From NCBI GenBank assembly GCA_025716815.1, contig JAIXMN010000011.1, positions 434,001 through 498,000 of the forward strand: DNA of 64,000 nt, written 5' to 3'. This document shows, piece after piece, positions 1 through 11,748 of this stretch. Positions within the stretch are counted from its first letter, which is position 1; every line of letters begins with the position of its first letter. Below the pieces are notes generated by a model, which was not told the DNA's origin, searched no databases, and worked only from the letters and a program-made list of their open reading frames with translations. This DNA comes from Dichotomocladium elegans (Eukaryota > Mucoromycota > Mucoromycetes > Mucorales > Lichtheimiaceae). Made by a program: the position numbers and the translations under genes.

Positions 1-889
1 GCTATATGCAACTTGTAGAAAGGAAGAAAATAAGCTTGCATGATGCAAAATACAGAATCTCAGATACAAACTATAATCGGTAGATACGTTTATTTATGAT
101 GAAAAAGCAGTTTTTCCGTTCTTGCTTTGGACGTCGCTTATATTCCACGTATAGTATTGCTCTATCTCAGAGCTCTGATCCTGCTTGCAGACACCACTTT
201 ATACGATGACATTTTCGACAAAATCCCCCTGGAGTAGAAGCTCCTGAATGAAACTGATTTATGTTAGTTAGTACAATATCAAAGTTCGGATTTGAACGTG
301 ATACCCACTCCGGCAAGACTAATTCGCTTATTATTGACAGTCGCATAAAAATCCCTTTGAGACTGTTGTTTGTATTTATCTCAATGCATCGGTTGCTATC
401 CCGTATCCTCTCTTATTGTATGAAAAAAAAAAAGATAGTCTCAGAGTTGTTTTAATAGTGAGAAGTAAAGAGGACTATTAATCACGATGAGCAGTCAACT
501 GCTGCTGATTTTATTCATTGAGCAGCTTAAATATGAAGGTGAGTTGATGGCGTACCAAAAGCATAGAAAAAAAAAGAATATCTGACAGATTGTAGCTTAG
601 GATCACAAATTGACCCAGGCTCGGACCATCGTGAAATCCGGTATACTTGTGTATATATACACACATCTCTGGAGGACACAAACAACTTTGTCCGTCGGTC
701 GATTCTCCAATCCGACGATGTTTCATGGTTGAGCTTGTGTGATGATAACACACAGACAAGCTTACCTTAACAATACACTATAGTCATTTCCCGAGAGTCA
801 GCCACGCTTCTTTCTAACTTTTTTTTTTTTGCATACACTACATACAAGTTTTCGCTACTGTCCTTCTTACCGTGCTGCATCAAGCAAGA
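1..889. other. left-edge intergenic stretch
   Basis: I see no supportable gene here. Short open frames exist on both strands (for example minus 511-759 and plus 261-455), but they show no domain, no splice-supported extension and no amphipathic or signal-like pattern. A T-run lies at about 820-831 and the last 100 bases are probably the promoter and 5' leader of the LRR gene that starts at 890. Confidence 0.5.
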
Positions 890-2028
890 ATGTCAGATAA
901 TTCCTTGACGGAATTAGATACGGCATTAGAAGGCTTGGAGCATCTACGGATCTCCCATGACCCTCTTCATGACCTTTTTTCGCCTACTACCCTTGCTCAT
1001 GATCTAATGTACGTCGACAAGACGTATTACGGCTCCCGTGTTTTAGCACATGATCCACCGAACGTTTTGATAGACGGCCAATCTTGGACGAAGAATATTG
1101 AAAAGCTACATCTCCCGTTACGCATGCATAAGATGATATCCAGCCGCCCGTTCAATTTAGTTGGTTCCATTACCCGTCTGGATCTGTGAGACCACAACTT
1201 ATAATTTCTACAATGACTTGCTACTGACAACCTTTTCTTGCCTTGCTGCTGCTACAACTACAATACAACAACAAAACAATTACTACTGTTGCTAGGCAAA
1301 ATATAGGTCTACAGTCTGTGCCAATCCAGGTCATAACCTTGACGCGCCTTACCTTTCTGGATTTATCCCGAAATCATCTAGACACGCTTCCACCAGCCTT
1401 CCGGAAGCTTAAACAGCTTCGGCACCTCAATATATCGCACAACCGACTTCAACGGGTACCCGATGTGATTAGCACTCTGAGGAAACTCATGTATCTCGAC
1501 CTCTCGCATAATCTGTTTCGTGGACTCCCCATCAGTCTCTCCTCTTTGTTTCATCTCACATGGTTGGACGTGTCTCACACACGCATCGATGCAGTTCCGG
1601 CAGAATATCTCAGACTTCTGCAGATGACCATCAGAACAGATGGTTGCCCGCGTCTTCAGCGCAAAGTTTCCCGGTTTCGCCATTCCATCGCACATAGTCC
1701 ACCCAGCCTCGTTGAGATCTGCGCGCGAAAACTCTTCGGCGAATGCACCGATCGAAGCGGAAACCGTCAGCAGCAGCAGCAGCAGCAAGAGCATTCACCA
1801 ACTTATAACTCTGACAGACTACCGGGACATGTCATACATTATTTGTCTCAGAAGAAACCCTGCTCATTTTGCGGTGGGCCCTATTTCGATCGCCCAATCA
1901 TACGTTACCGGATCACCCTTCAGAACGACGGACACTACATCCCTGTAAAATATCAGCTTTGCGCTGCACACTGGACAAGCGAACCGGACAGAATTCTTGC
2001 CTTCTTCTCCCAACCGTCCTTCCGCTGA
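890..2028 (+). CDS. leucine-rich-repeat protein with C-terminal Cys motif
   Basis: Two exons, 890-1185 and 1296-2028, give 342 residues; the 110-nt intron has GTGAGA and a TGCTAG acceptor, and splicing creates a proper first repeat (ITRLDLQNIGLQSVP). About five LRRs of the 23-residue type follow, with cores such as LTFLDLSRNHLDTLP, LRHLNISHNRLQRVP and LMYLDLSHNLFRGLP. A run of seven Gln and then a C-terminal domain with CSFCGG and a later CAAHW follow, which could bind zinc. An in-frame ATG-less extension to 872 is possible, but the ATG at 890 fits better. LRR proteins act as protein-binding scaffolds; no partner or pathway can be named from sequence. There is no signal peptide or membrane segment, so it is probably cytoplasmic or nuclear. 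Confidence 0.75.
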
Positions 2029-2437
2029 ATGGAACATTGTATTTGCTTATTTCAACCATATGAACTCACGGCCACGCATACTTCTCTGATAAGGAACATC
2101 ATCTAGACCTAGCATATCACATTCATTCGATTTACATACCTGATAAAAAATCCAATGGTGGTCCTTTTCGCACACCCTTGCTCTATACATACGCTTTCCA
2201 CGCCTTGAAAAGTGAATTCTATATTCCGCTGTACATGTTTGATTCTTCTGCCTGTTATCAGTCCATTCACCAAAGCATGGGGATGAATTTCAACCGCACC
2301 CCTCTCAAAGAACCATCAACCCCTCATCTCGTCCATATCCCATGTTAAAGTATAAAAAAGTCTGTGTCTCTTTTTCCCAGCTATCCTTGTTCTCGGAATT
2401 CAAGAAAAAAATTCTTATTAGAGTAACCAAACAAACC
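2029..2437. other. intergenic, promoter of thaumatin-like gene
   Basis: No coding signal. It holds the 3' flank of the LRR gene and the promoter and leader of the thaumatin-like gene, with a TATA-like element near 2351. Confidence 0.5.
2350..2359 (+). promoter_or_regulatory. TATA-like box of thaumatin-like gene
   Basis: GTATAAAAAA lies 87 bases upstream of the chosen ATG at 2438. The spacing resembles that of the TATA-like boxes before the genes at 3964 and 39450 in this window. Confidence 0.45.
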
Positions 2438-3245
2438 ATGACCATACGTACAGTAATAATTGCGATTGCCTCTGCTTTCCTTGCTGCGCAAACAGTTTAT
2501 GCGGGCAGCAAGAGTATCGAGGTGATAAACAAGTGCAAAGCCTCCCTGACGATCGGCGTTTTAACGAACGGCAAACCCAGCAGCGACCAGACCTTTGAAC
2601 TAGACACGGGAAGTAGCCAGACGATCTCCAAGAGTGACAATTGGGGCGGTCGGATTTGGGGACAGTACCACTGCAGCAGCGGTAATAAAAACTCGGACAT
2701 CTGCGGCACACCGGGCACCAAGAACCCTGCCTCACTTGCCGAGTTTTTCTTCCACGGAAACGGAGGCCATGACTATTACGACATCAGCCTGGTAGACGGA
2801 TACAACCTCCCGCTCACAATCAAGCCTAAAGGCAGCGCGTCTACCAAAGGAAAATACCACTGCGGCTCTCCATCATGCGATGTGCCTGATTGCCCAAAAG
2901 AAAACACCATCGTCGACAGCTCCGGGACGGTGATCGGCTGTCAAAGCTCTTGTTCGGCGACATCCAGTGACGAGGATTGCTGCAAGGGCAGCTACGACGA
3001 CCCAAACGTGTGCAAACCCGACGAACGGTCTACCGCTGTTAAGCAATCGTGTCCGGACGCCTATTCGGTAAGCCTGAAGACAAGGACACACGGATCATAT
3101 TAGGAGAGATAGATACATAGATAGATAGCGACAGGGAGAGAGAGAAAGAGAGAGAACTAACAATATTGTTATGTAGTTTGCATATGACGATCAGTCAAGC
3201 ACGTACAACTGCATTGACGACGAGTACGAAGTCACATTCTGCTAA
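2438..3245 (+). CDS. secreted thaumatin-like protein
   Basis: Two exons, 2438-3067 and 3177-3245, encode 232 residues. The N-terminus is a signal peptide (TVIIAIASAFLAAQTVYA), so the protein is secreted. The fold is recognised from the spaced cysteines and from the family motif completed only by splicing, CPDAYSFAYDDQSSTYNC, which matches the conserved thaumatin C-terminal block. The sequence GGRIWGQYHC also fits. Thaumatin-like proteins of fungi bind or cut beta-1,3-glucans and are linked to wall remodelling or antifungal action; which applies here is not visible. The start at 2438 was chosen because an upstream frame from 2342 would bury the signal peptide. The intron contains a GATA/GA-rich repeat run. 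Confidence 0.85.
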
Positions 3246-3963
3246 TCTTGTATCGGCATATTCTGCACAGTTACTATGTCGCGGAGAATATGTATATTTT
3301 CAAGTATGACGATTAGGGTACTATATAAGAAGTTTTATTATTGGAAATATATAAATATATAGAAAGAGAAAGAATAGGTGGAGGGTAATATATGTCAGGA
3401 TTAAGACGTGAACTTTGTGAAGGTTCAGAAGGGCACGAATGGAACCCAGAACTGTTTACTTATGTTCAAAGCGTACCATGGTGAACCTCTTCCCGGAGAA
3501 TGCTAACGTCCACATAAAGCGGAATAAGTTTGATCTCCAGAAAAGATTGTAGTCGACTTTCACTGCTGGTCTTAACCGATGGAAAGAAACGTGAAGATTT
3601 AGCACGAGTACGTTCCACAACGGAATCTTAACTTGGGTGGCACGATCAAGGCCTGACAGGCATTATTTAATATCGGAGATGTGATCCATGAATAGAAGAA
3701 GCTAGATGATACGTACCACGTAATGAATGGGCGCGGAGAAGCATGTAGTATTTAAAGAGAGATTTAATAAGACAAGGTGTGGGAGTTGAAGCCGATTTCG
3801 TGTCCCCATGTGAGGAGGAGAGGCTGACCTACTTGCCGCGTCATCCAACGTCAGCTATTTTCTCCGCAATAATCCTTTCCCATATATAAGAGGGAGGCTG
3901 CTTTTCCTTTGGTAATATCCACTCCATACCAACTCCAAGCAACCAAAAAAAACCATTTTCAAC
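3246..3963. other. intergenic
   Basis: About 720 bases without coding signal. The first part is AT-rich 3' flank with AG-rich runs; the end is the promoter of the small cysteine protein, including a TATA-like box near 3882. Confidence 0.5.
3881..3890 (+). promoter_or_regulatory. TATA box of small cysteine-rich gene
   Basis: CATATATAAG lies about 75-80 bases upstream of the ATG at 3964, followed by a short CT-rich leader, which is a typical fungal promoter layout. Confidence 0.5.
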
Positions 3964-4150
3964 ATGTGCATGCGAACTACCTGCAACAACTGCAATAAGT
4001 ACACCTGGAAGGGTATGTTTTCAAAATTAGCTGCTTTTCATTACAGCCGATCTCACCATACCATTAGGTTGCGGTCAGCATATCCAGCAGGCTTTGGCTG
4101 GTCTCAAGGACGAAGAGATTTGCAAGTGCGAGAAGAGAGACCCTAAATAA
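3964..4150 (+). CDS. small conserved cysteine-rich protein (43 aa)
   Basis: Exons 3964-4012 and 4068-4150 encode 43 residues. The start MCMRTTCNNCNKYTWKGCG and the late CKC resemble a very short fungal protein type, known to me as MCMRTTC-x-x-C-x-K-x-x-W-x-GCG-H with a late CxC, probably a zinc-binding ribbon. Function is unknown. The 55-nt intron splits the GlyCys codons exactly inside the conserved WKGCG motif, which supports the acceptor at 4067. A second in-frame acceptor at 4046 would insert seven residues (ADLTIPL) into that motif, so an alternative isoform is conceivable but unlikely to be the main product. Confidence 0.7.
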
Positions 4151-4457
4151 TCCAATCTTTTTTTTTTTTGCTCTGCTCCTGTTCCATATGTATTTATTCA
4201 TTTGTTCTCACCAATACATGATGTGATTATGTATTTGCTTTAACTTAAATGAATGGCCTCGTCAAGCATTGATAACGGGAGTTTCTTCCGTATCTATACT
4301 TTTGCATAGCATCATCGGGCGAGTGGCCTTAAGAGTTTTAAATAATATCAGAGAGGGTGGTACTAAATATCGCGATGTACGTTGCTTTGTCATAAAGCGG
4401 TCTTTTTATCCGACTCTTGGAAAGCTTCGAAGAAGTTGAAGTTTTTTATTCCCTGTT
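4151..4457. other. intergenic
   Basis: T-rich 3' flank of the small gene and a putative promoter of the PIG-X gene. If the PIG-X gene has an unseen first exon with a signal peptide, it would have to lie here, but none is recognisable. Confidence 0.4.
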
Positions 4458-5198
4458 ATGCAGGTCAGCATCGAAGGCTCAGAAAGCCTGCATCCCCACA
4501 TTGTCAGCCATCTCTCTCCTTCATCACCCCCTCGAGGTGACTGTAGCCTTGACATTATATATGAATTGCCCGCAAGTGTCTTTGTCGATCCGAACCAGCT
4601 CAATGATCTCCTTGCTGCCCATCAACATTGGGTATTCGGCGAGACTGATCTCGAAGCCCCCCTCGAGCATGTACAGGAGCCGAGAGGCAGCGTAGTGATT
4701 GTACGGCAGCTGTCTGGTTTTGATGTCGCTCTGGATTTGCCCATCCACCTACGTTACCAACGCCCATCGTATACAGACACGCATCGACCGATCGAAATTG
4801 CCATGCCTCGTGTAGGCTGGACATGCCCTGTTTCTGACGAGAATGGAGCAGAAGCAGCAGCAGCGCGATCAGCAGTAGCAGAGACAGCAAAAACTCATCC
4901 TTTTAGCCCTCTGGTTGACAAGTCCCTACCACCCCTGGAAGATATCCCATTGATCCCACTAAACAGGATAGACCCGATGCTATATACGTTCGTGCCGCTC
5001 GGATCGTCAGCAATGAAGTCGGCAGATGTCCTCCACCTCAAAGTGCCAGTGGGCGATATGCGCGAGGCTGGGGTGGTCCAGCTAGGGACAGGCCTTTGCG
5101 TGTTAATATGCTCATTATGGATCCTATGGGCAGTGTGGAAAAGCATCCAAAAGGCACGACGGTCTGAGGCGAAGGGTAAACGAAGGAAGTCAGAGTAG
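4458..5198 (+). CDS. PBN1: PIG-X/Pbn1, GPI mannosyltransferase I subunit
   Basis: A single 246-codon frame. PIG-X/Pbn1 is the ER membrane partner that stabilises PIG-M/Gpi14, the enzyme that adds the first mannose to the GPI precursor. Family hallmarks seen are YELPASVFVDPNQL, the acidic DLEAPLEH segment, and LDLPIHLRYQRPSY, which corresponds to the LPVHCRYHRPH block of animal PIG-X. One membrane span lies near the C-terminus (LGTGLCVLICSLWILWAVW) followed by a basic cytosolic tail, giving the expected type I topology. No signal peptide is present in this frame; the gene may have an upstream exon, or the first ATG used here may be internal. Confidence 0.75.
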   Translation: MQVSIEGSESLHPHIVSHLSPSSPPRGDCSLDIIYELPASVFVDPNQLNDLLAAHQHWVFGETDLEAPLEHVQEPRGSVVIVRQLSGFDVALDLPIHLRYQRPSYTDTHRPIEIAMPRVGWTCPVSDENGAEAAAARSAVAETAKTHPFSPLVDKSLPPLEDIPLIPLNRIDPMLYTFVPLGSSAMKSADVLHLKVPVGDMREAGVVQLGTGLCVLICSLWILWAVWKSIQKARRSEAKGKRRKSE

Positions 5199-6354
5199 TA
5201 GGAACTCTCTTAGAGAATGATAGTAATAAATTGCACTATGCTTAGCTTGGAAAAACCGAAGAGGACTTAAAAGAAGGCGTCATTTGATCGATGACAAGCA
5301 GTGCGCAACTGCGGTTGCATTCCCTGAAAAAGGTACATTGTACGGTCTAATGGGACTACTCCCTTTCCATATTACGTTCCGTCAAACTGGAGAAGAGCTA
5401 ATATGCAAAGTTTTGGAAGTAGTAGATGCCCCCTTCTGATGTCTAGGAAAGAGGATGTTCAGATATCTTCCAGAACCCGCTGCCCCGTGCCCCAGCCTCA
5501 TTTCGGGGTATTATACGCAAAACAGATATGTAGCATTGTTCTGGAAGACGTTAAGTGGGTTATAGCTTCCTTGATAGACGGCATAATCCACAAGCACATC
5601 GAGCCAACAGAGCAGCAAGAGTAATGACCAATGAGTTGCACTGGTATTTACGCGCGTGATTATTCGGGGCTGTTTGTTATGATGATACAAAGGTAACAGT
5701 TGTTATTTACGCTACTCTTACCCGAAGGTATTGGGCTCCTTGAGGATACCCTCAAACGGCCCCAGAATTCAGTATCTAGCAATTCCAATAAGGCCGGCGT
5801 GATGCCACTGAGTGATAATATAGAAGTATCAAGAAATTGTCCAGGAGCCATATGACTTGTCCTTATTGATGCATTGTGCACTTGGACCCATCACTCATGT
5901 CCATTGCGGTGAAGTAGAGTGAGCCTGTACATCAAATATTTCATACTGTACATATCCTGCCACAAGTTGACAGACCATTGGCGTATCCTATGCAGTAGGT
6001 CACGGTCGTATGGTCAAAATAATCGTTTCTCGATATCCCGACTATATTTATCTTTGTTGACAAATACAGAGCGTCTACAAGACTGAGTCCCCATCTTGCG
6101 AGTAAATAAGCAATCGAAGCAAACGTGGAGCATACCTTTCTATATCGTTTCTAAGTTTCCACGCATTTCTTCTGCGTTGCAGGGGTGCTTGTGGTGCTCA
6201 ACTTCACTGTCGCTTAAAAACCTAGCATATCCCGCTGTATTCTAGTGACGGCATCATTACAGCTTTTATGAAGATTGCATGATGAAGATGGTAATCTATG
6301 GATATTGGGGATGGCATGAACAAAACATAGAGTAATATAAACAATTGAGCGATT
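5199..6354. other. intergenic
   Basis: About 1.15 kb between the convergent PIG-X and GDSL genes. Small open frames (plus 5403-5624, minus 5660-5881) have no recognisable motif. I see nothing definite here. Confidence 0.4.
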
Positions 6355-7759
6355 CTAGACACTATGATCCATGTTCCGCAGGGGAAAGAACTTGCCCCGT
6401 CCAGTATTGCTTGTGCCCTTGACAAGACTGGAAAGTGCTGCCAGCCCACCAGTCCGCTGTTGCCGTCTTGAGAACCAAACGAAACCGACGCATAAGATCA
6501 CAGAAACAAGCAGCAAAAAGTAAAGGTAGTTAAATGACGTGTCCTCATCCCCATCGTCCCCATCGGCGCTTTCCGAGATAGGCTTCTCCGTCTCTTTGGC
6601 GGCCATTATTTCAGCCACCTTCTTTTCAATTAGTCCCGTGTTTTCCTTTGGTGAGTATTTCGGCGACTGAAACTGGTCCTGAGTCTCGACCATGAACTGT
6701 ACTTCTTCGGGCGGCACAAGCGTCACTGGTGGCTCCATTGAGCCAGAGAGGAGGATACTGTCAGCAATCGCACGGTGTACACCTTAAACAAGATTAACGT
6801 GTCAGCATTCGTCCTCTCTCTCTATCATTTCCTCGACGTATGTCCGTCTTTGGATTTACCTCCCGTGAGATGGACCTTATCCCACCATACGTATTCGTTC
6901 ATGTCATCCTCACACTGCCCCTGACAGGCATCCCAGTAAGCATTCGAGGCGTCTTTAAATCCAAAGTCGGCTGGGCTAGACACGATATCAGTCAACATGG
7001 TGTTTATATCCACCAAATCCAATTCAAGCGCGCGGTGGTGTTTGTTAAGGCTGATAATATCCTTTGACAAGAGCTCATTGAACCGAGCGACAGCAACTTT
7101 CCGACTCTCCTCGAGGTCCGATCCGGCAAAATAAGGCATCAGTTCGACAGGAGGCGCATTAAGCATTAGAAAACGGTTGCTGCCAAAAACCTTGCGGATA
7201 TTACGCTATATAACAAGATCGACCGACATGAGGATCATCTGTGTCATTATAATCCGCACAGCTCTTCTTACAATTTGACGGCTAATGCAACTGACGATGT
7301 TCTCCCAAGCGAAGTCCTCACCAGCTGCTCGAATACCCTGCTCAATGTCATTCAAGCCAACCCATATGGCATACACGGTCTCGCTCGGTTCCAAGTTAAG
7401 CTGCTGATTATAATACATCTCGATCTGGTCAATTACACTTGGCATTGGCTTGCTAATGTTGAAGTTGGAATTGTTGCAGACTGCTCCGTTGAATGCGAAA
7501 CTGTAGAGCGATGCGTTCCAGCCTACAGCAAGATTCTCACTCCAATAGGGTCCATTGCTCAATCGCTGCAAATTTCCGACGTCTTTATCATGTAGGACGA
7601 AGACAGGGGGGACTCCATTGCTTAATCACACAAAGCCTGCATGTCATCTTGCAAATGCTCACCTGAATAGGAATCACCGAAAACAACTAGGTTCTTCACA
7701 CCAGAAGCAGATCCGATCTCCCAGAGTAAGGCACCTAATGCAAAAGCTTTGAAGAGCAT
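6355..7759 (-). CDS. GDSL (SGNH) hydrolase with C-terminal membrane anchor
   Basis: Four exons on the minus strand (7759-7663, 7582-7272, 7190-6860, 6782-6355) give 388 residues with consistent phases. A signal peptide (MLFKAFALGALLWEIGSAS) is followed by the block I motif FGDSYSD, whose Ser is the nucleophile; the first intron splits this motif. Block III is IWVGLNDIEQG and block V is WWDKVHLTGG, giving the catalytic Asp and His. After the catalytic domain comes a linker and one membrane span (YLYFLLLVSVILCVGFVWF) with a short basic tail. This predicts an esterase or lipase domain exposed to the secretory lumen or cell surface and tethered to the membrane. The substrate is not predictable. 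Closest architecture is the fungal GDSL lipase/acylhydrolase family, usually secreted without an anchor. Confidence 0.85.
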
Positions 7760-7807
7760 GGCACAAGGAAGAAATGGGAGTAGTTCGGGTCGGAGTTGAT
7801 GCGGTCT

Positions 7808-8079
7808 CTATGGAAAAGATACAGCGTCAGAATATTCCGTCGACCTCTGAGATCCCATTTCTGGACGACAACCTTTGATAGTAATAATAACGTCGTCCAT
7901 TACGATTCTCCATCGATATCTGCCTGCTGCCTGATTTTGTTGCTCTTTGTCCAATGTGCTTTCTTGCAAATTGAGCGAGTGCGGCACGTACCTATCGGGC
8001 CCTGAAAGTCAGATATGAACTGCCACTGCCCATATTCTCGATCCCATACAATGAACTGACCGTGCAACAGGGATGCCAT
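7808..8079 (-). CDS. possible small gene, 67 aa, unknown
   Basis: Exons 8079-7992 and 7923-7808 can be joined in phase (GTACGT donor, CAGCAG acceptor) to 67 residues: it starts MASLLHGQFIVWDREYG and continues with GRYRWRIVMDDVIITIKG. The YRWRIV segment vaguely recalls MATH/BTB-type proteins, but the match is too short to name. Its stop lies only 49 bases from the ATG of the GDSL gene on the same strand, so the GDSL promoter would sit inside it. It could equally be a decayed gene end or chance frame. Confidence 0.3.
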
Positions 8080-8664
8080 GATGCTAATTTATTACTGACG
8101 TTGTGAATTTAGCTTGTCCAGGGAAAAAAATAAACAGGACGCGCAGAATGATGTCAGTGTGGACTACTACTTCGAGTTATCAAATGCTACTCCTTTTTGT
8201 CTCTTTTTTAAAATCGCAGATGGTACAACGATTGAAGTAATCCGTACCCAAAAAAACACAGGCCGCATGAGCTCGATTTCGCAGCAACTGATAGTAGTAC
8301 TAATGGAAGTTGCCTCTTTTTTTTCCCACCCCATTCATTCCCTCCCTCCCCCACCCATTTCGTTTTCGTTTTCTTTGATTATGAAAAAAGGCTAGCAATC
8401 AGAGCATATGGAGCCAGCCTTGAAAAGGCCAAGGCTCCATTTGCAAAGGCCATGCCTGTGATTGGAAAAAATTGGATAAATGGATGCACCGGTGTTACCC
8501 GGTACCTATATCAATCCTTACTCATTAATTGAGGCTAAAGAAAAAAAACAAGTGTTCTGGCGTTTGGGCACCCTTTTTAAACGTCCAGCGGAGTTGGGTT
8601 TTCGTTCACAAGAACTTCCCAAAGTTTCATTTGGGTGGGCCGCCATTTTAACTTCTTCCAAGCC
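8080..8664. other. intergenic between divergent genes
   Basis: Region between the minus-strand small gene and CBP20. It contains a CT-rich stretch around 8310-8380. The open frame at 8480-8668 has no domain and overlaps the likely CBP20 leader. No other structure recognised. Confidence 0.4.
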
Positions 8665-9532
8665 ATGACCACCATTGTCTCTTCCCTTGCGGCGCCTTCC
8701 ACATACAAAGACCAGCAATACCAGGTGATTTTATTTCCCTAGACCTGCTTTTCTCTTTTGGTGTGCGTTCTCATGGATACCGATCACAGGGCTCGTCCGC
8801 TCAATTCCGTGACGATCTGACTTCAACGGCCACTCTCTACATTGGCAATCTGTCATTTTTCACCACCGAAGAACAAATATACGAACTCTTTGCGAAATGC
8901 GGTGAGATCAAGCGTATTATTATGGGCTTGGATCGAAACAACAAAACGCCTTGCGGTTTTTGTTTTGTCGAGTAAGACACGAAAGAGCAATACCCAAGCG
9001 CGATGAAAAACTGCTGACGATCCACTTTATATATCACTTCTTTATATATTTTATACACAGATACTACCGTCGTGCGGACGCACTGGATTGTATGAAATAT
9101 ATAAACGGTACAAAATTAGATGAACGTATCATTCGATGTGATTTGGACCCGGGATTCAAGGAGGGCCGTCAATATGGACGTGGCAAGAGCGGTGGTCAAG
9201 TGCGCGACGAATACCGGACTGAATACGATGCAGGCCGTGGTGGATGGGGCCACCGCATGAGAATGACTTTGGAGCGTGAACGTGAACAGAAACTTAAGGA
9301 AAGCTATGAAGCCATCAGAGACATTCCACAGGGCGCAGATGAGTACAAGAGCCGACAGGCAGATGTCGGACAGCGCAAGCGTGAGCGAGATGACGACGCC
9401 AGCGACGGTAATCGCAAGCGGACAAAGGAACTGGTAATATTTCCCTGTTCGTTCCACTTTCTGGATGCTAAATTTCAATGGTAGAACCCGAGATTCCGCG
9501 AGAACGAAGATGATGACGAAGATGACGAGTAA
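8665..9532 (+). CDS. CBC2: nuclear cap-binding protein subunit 2 (CBP20)
   Basis: Four exons (8665-8724, 8790-8971, 9061-9433, 9485-9532) encode 220 residues. CBP20 binds the m7G cap of Pol II transcripts together with CBP80 in the nucleus and supports splicing and export. The RRM is complete: RNP2 [10 protein letters not shown] and RNP1 CGFCFVEYY, the latter created by splicing. Cap-binding tail features [15 protein letters not shown] and DAGRGGWG are nearly identical to the animal protein. The C-terminus is long and charged, ending in an Asp/Glu run. All introns are GT-AG and 51-89 nt. Assignment is firm. Confidence 0.95.
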
Positions 9533-9936
9533 TCATACAAATAAAAGCCATGTGCATTGTAACAGATCAAGAGAAATTCCCCCTTGTCATTATCACACAG
9601 ACACTTCTCCGGTCGACATGGGTTTAGATCTTGATTACTATTGAACTTTTGCGATCGTAGAATACATCTCTAATAACTCGATGGAAACGGGTCATATTCG
9701 TAGGTACCAATGAAAGTCATAGCAATTAGATGGCAACAGCACGAATGATGCAATTAGAGAAAGGGAGTTTAAAGCAGACGAGGATAGTCAATATGGCATA
9801 TAGAACGCGGTGTATTTAAAACTGTTGCATGAATTGAGACATAAAAACATGGGTTTACAGATATAAAAACGTACGGCTTGCCGAGTACGGAGGGAAAGAT
9901 CCTTTATATCATCCGTGCTGTAAGCGATTATCCCAC
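9533..9936. other. intergenic, GAPDH promoter
   Basis: No coding signal. It should hold the CBP20 3' end and the GAPDH promoter; an AT-rich CCTTTATATC lies just before the GAPDH ATG. Confidence 0.45.
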
Positions 9937-11137
<1,201 letters not shown>

Positions 11138-11440
11138 AGGAGCTGCCAAGAGCATTGAGAATGTTATACGTCGCCTTCTCTTTCTCTTTTACTCCTCCCT
11201 GCGATGTAAATAAGTTGCCCACCAGAGTAAAAAAAAAAAAAAAAAACGCTCATTTTAAAATTCAATTGATGATGGGGCTTCTACAATCCCACTGACAAAG
11301 AAAATGACAGTTGCTTATCAGTCATCTAATTTCCCGCAATATACACCATTTTCCATGTACGGCGAAAGATGTCGTGCAAGAAAAGCTTGGCTAAATATAT
11401 TAGCTTGCTTTTTTCATACCCATTTACAGTTTAAAATGAG
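11138..11440. other. GAPDH 3' flank
   Basis: Contains an A-run of about 18 bases near 11229-11246 and no gene. Beyond it the sequence enters the mobile-element remains. Confidence 0.4.
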
Positions 11441-11442
11441 GA

Positions 11443-11748
11443 ATGATTGGCAAGGCCATGTTATTGATGAGCGTGGCTGCCGTGAATCTATGGACTATGC
11501 CGTGGAAGAGGAAATGTACTCTCTTCAATCCGTTTGTTTTCACACAGAATATCTACGTAGTCCATCTTGCAAGGATGGCCCTGACCTTATCGATACGCAT
11601 ATTCCCAAACGAAAGGATTCAGATGAAAGTGACAGACTTTAAGCGCGGCTACGCAATGTGCACCGGCAAAGAGAAGGTTTATGTTCGCGTAGAACAGCAA
11701 TGGGCATTACAGTATGAAAAGGGCCTTGATAGCAAATTTAAGAAATAA
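11443..11748 (+). mobile_element. Tc1/mariner-like transposase fragment (relic, copy A)
   Basis: Two overlapping frames carry one broken reading. The first contains VEEEMYSLQSVCFHTEYLRS and THIPKRKDSDE; after a frameshift it continues as MKVTDFKRGY and ends with RVEQQWALQYEKGLDSKFKK. The same order of motifs appears at 52.7-53.1 kb on the other strand, where a DDE transposase domain follows. Compared with that copy, the stretch between the KRGY and EQQW motifs is shortened. No DDE domain remains here. It meets the truncated Fanzor relic tail to tail at about 11.75 kb. It cannot be functional. Confidence 0.6.

Noticed and set aside
1378..1794. 138-codon minus-strand frame in the LRR gene
   Set aside because: Starts in the polyGln/polyLeu complement and has no motif; LRRs on the plus strand explain the region.
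4417..4695. Alternative frame starting at 4417 for the PIG-X region
   Set aside because: Out of frame with the PIG-X motifs; ends early and has no domain.
8480..8668. Frame 8480-8668 as a small gene
   Set aside because: No domain, immediately before the CBP20 ATG and probably in its leader.
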